Below the pieces are notes generated by a model. That model saw only the letters and a program-made list of their open reading frames with translations. It had not been told where the DNA came from and ran no database searches. A stretch of DNA of 64,000 bases, from the NCBI RefSeq assembly GCF_051020985.1, contig NC_135012.1, forward strand, positions 13,208,451 through 13,272,450. The letters run 5' to 3'. The translations under genes were made by a program, and so were the position numbers. Positions 58,501 through 64,000 of this stretch are shown in pieces; position 1 is the stretch's first letter; each line of letters begins with the position of its first letter. The stretch comes from Nomia melanderi. Lineage: Eukaryota > Arthropoda > Insecta > Hymenoptera > Halictidae.

Positions 58501-61491
58501 CGTTTACCTATACCACTAATTACCATTTTAGTTCAGGATTTTCAGCGAACGAAGGTATGTGAGACTTCCCTTGCCCATACCTATTTTTTTCGCTTGAACC
58601 CATTAATGGACCCAGGTGTCTATTATATGGGTTAAAGCGATGGGTATGGTTTAGTGATAAGACTTGTTTGTAGCGACCGACAATGTCTAGCGTGTCGTGC
58701 ACGATGTATTACTCCCAGTAACATATGAGTGAGTGTATGGTTAGGTAGTGGGAAATGCATCGGTCTTAACTTTTAACATTAACACAATTTAATTTGAAAA
58801 TAAGATAAGATTTACCAATTGCATCAGTATATTTATTAAAAGCAGTTATTTGATAATAAATCAATGTTCATATAAAAGTTTCCGTACATTATATTATAAA
58901 AAGCTCTTACAAACTATTGTAAGAGTACTTTAAATATTCATTACATCAAGATTGCATCAATATTGCAATGACTGTTAACAACAATTCAAATACGATTCAA
59001 TATAAAAATCTATAGTACATCAATTATTTAGAGTATCGCAATGCGCGCTAGCTTGTCAGTCGATTTCAGCATTGGTACGTATTCCTAGAGTATGTCTGTT
59101 GGGTGCTACAAGCTCGGGTGATGGAGGCGTCCCGGGACGCATCTCCCTAGTTCAGGCCCTTGCACCCGGGTGTTATGTGTGAGAATCGTGGAGTGTGTGT
59201 GTTGGAGAGAATGCGTTTTGTCACCTTTTTAGATATAGGGATAGGTAGGCAGGTAGCTTACTATTGGTGTGAATGTTTTAATTATAAGTAGGTAGGGCCA
59301 GGACAGCAGACCATCACATTTCTCGCTCGGGTAGGCTTAGGGTTCGCGTGATGAGTCTGCGCCTGGGATGGGATAATTGGTATCAGTCGATGTACAATTA
59401 ACTGATACTAATTTCACTGTGGTATAGACCTAGTTTGTAAGTTCGTCCGCGGCACTAGGCCCGGACGAAAACCAGATCCGCTCAGAGATTCCATTACCTT
59501 CACACTTTCATTCTTTTCTAATATAATTACTTGGGAACATTTGAGCGGATCTATTGGGCATTGCCTGAAGAAAGAAGAAGATAACGACGACAAGGAAGAT
59601 GCAGCTATCGAAGAGGATCTTGAGGAATGGCTTTCCATAGTTTCTATGAAAAGTCATTCTTTATCGTTTTTTGAATATACGTTTTTTATAATATTATCGT
59701 TATGCTCACTATATGTATTGTTGTATCATATTGCCAATTCTTCTTTCCCTTTCTATTTATTTTTCTTAGTATCTGAAGTATTTCGTTTAGAAACATTTAA
59801 AGTATAGGATTTATTTTAGCAGTAATTTTATTACTGATTAGTTTGAAGATATTAACTATTATAACTGTAGCACCTGGCAATTTGAAATAGCAATACTTTT
59901 GTCATAATATTATGTAGGTATCTTTTCTTTTACTTTTTTTGCAGCCATATTTCATGCATGTATTTCATGCAGATGCATCAGAATGCATTAAAGTATACAG
60001 TGACATATAATACAAGCAAACAATGGAGAAAGACATAGATATTTTCATAATTAAATAATTCATGCAACTAGTGATCAAAATTCATCATATCACTGTTTTC
60101 ACTTCTTTTCCATTTGTCTAATATTCCTTTATCAACTCTTACTTGAAAAACTGTATTGACTCAATCTTATCTTTCTTGAACTAAAGATGCACTTTTTCTG
60201 TTTTAGAATTCCAACTGCATTTCCTCTGATTCTTACAATCCTTCATTTGTCTCATTTTACGTTACAGATTTTTTAATCTCTTCGTTACAACTTTCTTCAT
60301 TTTGTAATAATGAACTATATATTTTATTTATATCCGACTTATGTTTCAGATTAGAAGTATTCTGGACAAGATTCACTGCGGTATTGTATCCGACACTAGT
60401 TGCAACTTTAACTAGTACACATCTCGTTTATTGTTCGTTGCCTACAAATCGTTTTTAATTTCGTTCATGTTCACTTTTCATCTTGGTGTTTTTCTCCTAA
60501 TTCGACGAATTCGTTTGTACTCTGTGCCCATTCTCATGCTTCCCCTACTCTCGCGATATCAGTTAACGTGCTAGCTGGTGCACGGGGAGGTTCATTCATC
60601 TCTTTCATTCACGAGACTCCACTTTCACGGGTGCGTTGCGCTTCCTTGTATTCATGCGTTCTTGTTACCGGTTCCCCTTACCTTCGTTCAGGTTTAGCTC
60701 CGCTTTCGGGTAGGGTAGAGTTCAGACTCGTTATTACCATCTTCGCACAGGTGAATCTAGCGTTTCGTAAAGGTGCAACGATGGCATCGCTTTGTCAAAA
60801 CACAAGTGTAAACAGCAAAATCATTTGCACCGGCAGGGAGTATGTGCGCGTTGTATCGGAAGTTGATCAGCATTACTTGTCATTTAATCATTGATTACCC
60901 GACACCATTACCATTACCCCAACATTATCATTTAATTATTGATTCGATGGCAAACAATGCGAGCTAATTGCCTGTGAAGTTTTCCTATCAACGACTCGAA
61001 TTCATAATTATCATATCGTGTCCATTAATGCACCACCGACGTAAAGCGAATGTAGAAATTACAGCTAATATCAGCTCTACAACGAACTTCTTTCTTTGCA
61101 TTCCTAGTCTAACGAAGTTGCCAGTAGAGAAACCGCAATTCTGTTTCCTTTTTCGTTCGGCAAGTTAGCTAATCGGAAACGCCTGCGCATGCAAACGAAC
61201 GCGGTCCAATTACGAATTTCAAAGGAAACTGTAATTGGAATTAGCGGCAGTAGCTAATCCTCGGTAAATCGGGAATCAAAGCACGTACCTGTCGAAGGTA
61301 AGGCTGTCCTGACGGTAATCGCAACCATTGCAGCCGCTGCACCTGGACGATAAGTCTGTCTCTGGATCGGTATCGTAGGAACGATCTTGATCCTTCCGGT
61401 GCTCCGCCACGATGCTCCAAGTTCTATGGATAAGGTAGAACAGGTAGAGCTGTTTGCCTCGCCGGCAAGGCTGCGATCTAGCGTTCCCCAT
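20016..61491 (-). CDS. mwh: multiple wing hairs (mwh) homologue: GBD-FH3 protein, 6 coding exons, 1,119 aa
   Basis: Six minus-strand exons join in phase: 61,491-61,289; 35,617-35,545; 32,103-31,874; 23,968-23,677; 22,660-22,442; 22,358-20,016. The total is 3,360 nt, or 1,119 codons plus stop. Residues about 145-400 read as a formin-type GTPase-binding/FH3 region: SVSELLNKLRTDLRLAF, FVQEFASPPADGITLLLETL, VECLAACA, LLTKVCQAPGGHAAVSEA, RFRFLAGALL, LEPQVLQEWLKEL. A coiled coil follows at about 386-421. The remaining 700 residues are polar, Ser/Arg/Glu-rich and probably disordered. There is no proline-rich FH1 or actin-nucleating FH2. In Drosophila, Mwh is the known GBD-FH3-only protein; it acts downstream of Frizzled, Inturned, Fuzzy and Fritz and limits F-actin so that one hair forms per wing cell. 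The tail makes it longer than the fly protein. The N-terminus MGNARS fits N-myristoylation. A fragment of a full formin is the alternative, but the in-frame stop at 20,016 argues against it. The 5' UTR and promoter lie to the right and are not resolved. Confidence 0.85.
22661..23676 (-). other. mwh: mwh intron 5
   Basis: GC-rich intron between the two exons that encode the FH3 core. Short frames on both strands show no motifs. I see no nested gene. Confidence 0.6.
27534..27571 (+). repeat. TC dinucleotide repeat
   Basis: Nearly pure CT run with imperfect CTCTNTCT flanks from about 27,505. On the opposite strand it reads as GAGA. Confidence 0.95.
30710..30762. repeat. 12-base tandem repeat
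   Basis: Unit GAGCGGCGTAGC repeated about four times with a diverged last copy (CGCAACGAGCGG), in mwh intron 4. Confidence 0.9.
31763..31800. repeat. 8-base tandem repeat
   Basis: Unit CCGATTCG repeated about 4.75 times without error, just downstream of the mwh exon at 31,874-32,103. Confidence 0.95.
32104..35544 (-). other. mwh: mwh intron 3, about 3.4 kb, non-coding
   Basis: Intron two in splice order; GC-rich and without recognisable genes. Frames at 33,776-34,312 (178 codons) and elsewhere lack motifs. Confidence 0.55.
45700..45814. repeat. minisatellite, about 42-base unit, three diverged copies
   Basis: Copies start near 45,700, 45,741 and 45,784. Each contains an ACACGCCCATAGC or GCACGCTCATAGC block preceded by GCGTAT or GTGCAA; the first two also share GCAGT followed by GCCA. 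Copies differ by substitutions and small gaps, and the third is truncated. Confidence 0.75.
47466..47498. repeat. self-complementary GGTGCACC tandem repeat
   Basis: The 8-base unit GGTGCACC, itself a perfect palindrome, is repeated about four times. The whole array equals its own reverse complement and could fold into a hairpin or cruciform. Confidence 0.9.
49547..49582. repeat. ACGC tetranucleotide microsatellite
   Basis: About nine uninterrupted ACGC units in the mwh giant intron. It would read Thr-His-Ala-Arg repeats if translated, but nothing suggests that it is. Confidence 0.95.
50021..50044. repeat. 7-base tandem repeat
   Basis: Unit TCGCGCA repeated about three and a half times in the mwh giant intron. 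Confidence 0.85.
56261..56926 (+). promoter_or_regulatory. CCAAT-containing candidate promoter region
   Basis: The nonamer CCAATCACG occurs identically at 56,261-56,269 and 56,918-56,926, and a related CCAATCA occurs at 55,703-55,709. They lie upstream of a donor GGAAA/GTGAGT (57,118) and of the candidate coding exons at 57.5-57.9 kb. A CCAAT-driven, TATA-less promoter with a start near 56,950 is inferred. Confidence 0.3.
57561..57901 (+). CDS. candidate nested gene, first two coding exons (incomplete, unknown family)
   Basis: I do not recognise the product. Exon 57,492-57,739 has a strong acceptor (CTTACAG), an ATG at 57,561 (MEHARGSKCC) and a donor AC/GTAAGT. Exon 57,825-57,901 has TTTTATTGCAG before it and CCG/GTGAGT after it. 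Joining them keeps one frame that reads WRRELESLINQRRRG, then TYGGATVIQKVTEGLQPFDI and VEYSPT. It leaves codon phase 1 for a further exon, which I cannot place with confidence; an in-phase candidate follows the acceptor near 60,690 and ends at 60,894. Upstream non-coding exons may end at 57,118 and start at 57,255. It would lie antisense inside the mwh giant intron. The second exon is the more protein-like part. Chance splice signals or a lncRNA remain possible. Confidence 0.35.
57902..61288. other. AT-rich stretch with no assigned gene
   Basis: Besides the hairpin at 58.6 kb and a perfect 14-base palindrome GCGTCCCGGGACGC at 59,127-59,140, a frame at 59,541-59,807 encodes an acidic run (KKEEDNDDKEDAAIEEDLEE). 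It lacks good splice sites and a family match. A frame at 60,568-60,894 also has no recognisable motif. Parts of 59.0-59.5 kb look like old repeat DNA, but I cannot name the element. Confidence 0.4.
58574..58650. repeat. imperfect inverted repeat / hairpin
   Basis: CCCATACC and CGCTTGAACCCA (58,574-58,602) pair with TGGGTTAAAGCG and GGTATGG (58,627-58,649) across a loop of about 24 bases. One T-tract forms a bulge. It could be a remnant of a small transposon or a transcribed hairpin; no evidence separates these. Confidence 0.5.
61289..61491 (-). other. mwh: first coding exon of mwh
   Basis: ATG at 61,491 opens a frame beginning MGNARSQPCRRGKQLYLFY that ends at the strong donor CAG/GTACGT in codon phase 2. 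The exon at 35,617 begins in the matching phase, and the join reads SLTFDSESDMAPNAEEE. The exon encodes Gly2 and Ser6 of a myristoylation consensus, Cys9 as a possible palmitoylation site, an aromatic stretch (LYLFYL) and a CSGCNGC cluster at residues 51-57. The second exon has its own in-frame ATG (MAPNAEEELL), so a shorter isoform starting there is possible. Confidence 0.65.
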
Positions 61492-61912
61492 CGCGTCTTC
61501 CAATTAAGCTGCCTAGGTTTCTCAGGCACCACTTTAAATCGGCTCCCAGATGCGAGAACCGTTAATCACTCCGCCAATTAACCTCTGTCCCTCGGCCGGT
61601 TCTGTATCGCAGTTAAAATTCGACGAGGTATCGTTCCCGGATTACTCGATCTTGTTCGGCTCGTAAGATTCGCTCGGCTGATTAAAAGAAACGGGCGTAA
61701 TTTGTATCACGCGCTCGATGCCCGCGGTCTCTCTCCGTCCGCGGAATCCCCGCCTCATTATCGCCGAGATATCTCGGCCGATACGCCCACATTCCTCGGA
61801 CAATGAGGGATTTTTTCGTCGGCGCGATGTCTCTCACCGATACCGCGGTATCCGCGGCATTGTCTCGCGCCCTCCCCGCGATTGTCTTTAGCTTGCGTAA
61901 TTACGGTCCGCG

Positions 61913-61961
61913 CGCGGCAGCGGCGGCAGCGGCGGCGGCGGTGGCGGCGGCGGCGACGACG
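61913..61961. repeat. GCG/GCA trinucleotide repeat
   Basis: Imperfect run of GCGGCA and GCGGCGGCG units, mirrored as an alanine run in one small plus-strand frame that has no other coding support. It lies about 420 bases upstream of the mwh ATG. Confidence 0.85.
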
Positions 61962-63445
61962 TCCCGAACGAAACGAGCGTTTATTATAAAATAGCCGAGC
62001 GGGTTGCGGGCACTTCCTCGAGTGGCGAAAGGATTAAAACCGAGCGCGCCTTTACGACGCGACTTTATTAAGATATCGCGGGGTATGCAGATTCATAAAT
62101 TGTCCTTAAGGCCTTTACGTGGGATCGTTTTATCGTCTGTTGCCGTTCTACGACTCTCCGGCGGAGTCGTTTTATTTGGAACGGCCGGCCGAGACGCGGA
62201 CCGCATTTTTCTCTTCTAACATGTTTAATACACGCCGTGTCCGCGCGCCGCCGCGCAACTATACTTTTCCTCTCCGCTCGCTTATTAAATCCACGGTTCC
62301 CATTCGATCGGACGGCCGGTCGGTGTTTCTCCGATGGAATCGTTCGGCATGCGGTTTCGCAATTAAAATCGCGTTAGAGGATTCACTCCGAGGATCCGCA
62401 GGCTCGTCCTTGTGCCGGGTTTCGCGCGATCTTTATCCGCTCGCCGGGTCTTTCTTCACCGCGCGACGTCGTTGATGCCCTTAGTGTCACTGTCGCCGGT
62501 GTTCCACTCGTCGGCGGTTCCCACACTCGTTTCGCTCGTCCTGCGACCGTTCGCGCACTCGAATGGAACAGAACGACCGCCTGCGAAACGCTCCTGCGCG
62601 CATCCTGTCTCCCGACTGTCAACGGCCGCTCGCCTGCCAGTCGTCCGTTGTATCTTCGCCCGCGATTATTTCTTTGCGCAGAAGTAACGGCTTGACGAGT
62701 CCACTTCAGGCGACTTCTGTTTTTCGCGCGACGACCGTTCGAGGGAATCTTCGCGTCCGCCTCCTCGTCGCGAAAGGCACTGCTCGTGGACGCGTCCGCG
62801 AGTCGACTCGGCTCCCCGCGCGAGCGTAGAAGCGGTTTGCTCGAGCAACGCGCGAATTAGGATAAGTACGTGCGAACGGTCGAAAAAACCGAGGCAGACG
62901 GCGCGCCGAGAAAACCCAGTGATCCACTGACACGCGAAAAATTCTCGAAACCGTTATTACGCTGCGTTACGAGCTCTGCTCTACACGGCGGACTGTTTTC
63001 CTTCCGTTTAAGGCAGTCGGTTTCTTGCTCCGTTCCGTGGAACTGTTCCACGTCGCGCGGGCCCCGCGATTTTCACTTAAATTGCCGCGGCCGTTCTATA
63101 ATTCCGAGCGAGGAAATTACGATATTCCCGGCACGGGATTACGGACCGTTTAGGTTTCACGGGTTTCGAAATAGTCGCGATCGCCGGGCTCCTCTGGGCG
63201 GTGACTCCGGTGTTTACTAATAGGCATCGACGGACTCGCGAAAGTCGGCGAGGAGAGAACGTTTACCGAAAAACGTCACCGCGGAGAATCGACTCGCGCG
63301 GTTTTCACTGTCGACGCGCGCCGCACACCGCACCGATCGGCGAGGCGAGGTGAAATTTCACAGCGATTTCGGGCCGATCAATTAACTTCCTGCCTCCCCG
63401 CGTCCAGTCACATTTCACTTTCTTCGAAGTCCTGTCACGCGTGAA

Positions 63446-63483
63446 CGCTCGGCGCTCGGCGCTCGGCGCTCGGCGCTCGGCGG
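63446..63483. repeat. 7-base tandem repeat
   Basis: Unit GCTCGGC repeated about five times without error. Confidence 0.9.
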
Positions 63484-64000
63484 TTGGCGCGCGATGCGCG
63501 ATGCGCGGTTTTCGCGAAACAAAACGGCGGAACGTCGCGTGACGGAGGGCGGCGGGGCCGCGACGAAGCGAATTTCCCTGGCGATCACGGGCCCCGAGCG
63601 CGAAATTGCTGCGTGCACACGAGCTAGCCCCTCGGGTGCATCGAAAGGTCGGTAAAAACGCGTGTGCGAGAGCCTCGAGAGGCATTCACCGGGCGGGTTT
63701 CAAGAGCCGACTGCCAACTCGTGAATGCCCCGAGGTGCACGTGTGAGCATCGCCTCTCTCCCAGCGAGACTCTTCTCCTCTAGATCTCGCCTCGCGGTTG
63801 GCGCTCTCACAATCAGCCGCGCGCCGTCCGAGAGGACTCCGAGACTCTGGGTCAAGCCGCGACCTACGTCGCCGCGACGGTGTTCTATGAGGCTCGCAGC
63901 GAATACGCGAGCAGACTGCCAGGATTAATTCAGTAGGTCAGGTTCGAGCGGTCCGCAGCCCGCACCGAAACCTGTCCCGGATGATCGATTCGCGAGCGGA

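Larger units (their letters stand above)
35618..61288 (-). other. mwh: mwh first coding-to-coding intron, 25.7 kb
   Basis: The giant intron has two compositional parts. From 35.6 to about 54.4 kb it is CpG-rich, with short tandem repeats and scattered AT-rich cores (TTAATTA, TAATTAAA, GATTAAT). From about 54.4 to 61.2 kb it is visibly AT-rich and holds a candidate plus-strand gene start (56.9-57.9 kb). No long coding exon of a known family is seen. The first 18 kb look like regulatory or neutral non-coding DNA. Confidence 0.55.
61492..64000 (-). other. mwh: upstream region of mwh: 5' UTR/promoter candidate zone
   Basis: CpG-rich DNA beyond the first mwh coding exon. It should contain the 5' UTR and promoter, or an intron leading to an upstream non-coding exon. 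No TATA/initiator pair is evident on the minus strand. GC-rich repeats lie at 61,913-61,961 and 63,446-63,483. Open frames here are GC-driven and without motifs. Confidence 0.4.

Noticed and set aside
59541..59807. Acidic frame resembling the acidic segment of some transposases
   Set aside because: Only one short acidic run is present, with no catalytic domain, terminal repeats or splice sites, so a transposase remnant cannot be supported.
61803..61994. Alanine-run small protein
   Set aside because: The alanines come from a GCG/GCA repeat and the flanks have no coding features.
1..64000. tRNA, rRNA or CRISPR features
   Set aside because: I looked for paired A/B-box tRNA promoters with cloverleaf arms, rRNA-like blocks and regular spacer arrays and found none; isolated GGTTCGA-like words had no matching partner. 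A tRNAscan or Rfam run would settle it.

Overview
This is a eukaryotic nuclear window, most likely from an insect and probably a hymenopteran. The support is intron-split genes with consensus GT/AG splice sites, an insect-type planar-polarity gene, a TATA plus TCAGTT initiator promoter, and base composition that alternates between AT-rich and CpG-rich blocks. There is no bacterial, phage or CRISPR content. Most long open frames in the GC-rich right half are chance frames inside introns.

Layout. (1) 1-5,300: non-coding, with a 1.4-kb imperfect palindrome (about 1,150-2,560), probably a fold-back transposable element, carrying mirrored CTCF-like motifs. (2) 5,313-8,440 (+): a 9-exon SLC26 sulfate/anion transporter of 601 aa. 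(3) 9,932-13,953 (-): a 5-exon gene for an Asn/Ser/Gln-rich, probably disordered protein of 1,174 aa that I do not recognise. (4) 16,367-18,862 (+): a second SLC26A11-like transporter of 634 aa in 8 exons, with a clear TATA/initiator promoter and a spliced 5' UTR. (5) 20,016-61,491 (-): one very large gene, reconstructed from six phase-compatible exons, encoding a 1,119-aa GBD-FH3 protein without FH1/FH2. This is the architecture of multiple wing hairs (mwh), a planar cell polarity effector. Its first coding exon lies 25.7 kb upstream of the second and begins with an N-myristoylation-like sequence. (6) 56.9-57.9 kb (+): a candidate gene start nested antisense in the mwh intron, in an AT-rich island, with two well-spliced coding exons of unknown family.

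The two transporter genes lie on either side of the unrecognised gene. Their 3' ends converge with minus-strand genes: transporter 1 with the Asn-rich gene, and transporter 2 with mwh. The transporters share only three of their intron positions, so the duplication looks old. The rest, mainly the mwh introns, is GC-rich non-coding DNA with short tandem repeats and scattered AT-rich homeodomain-type cores, and may hold regulatory elements.
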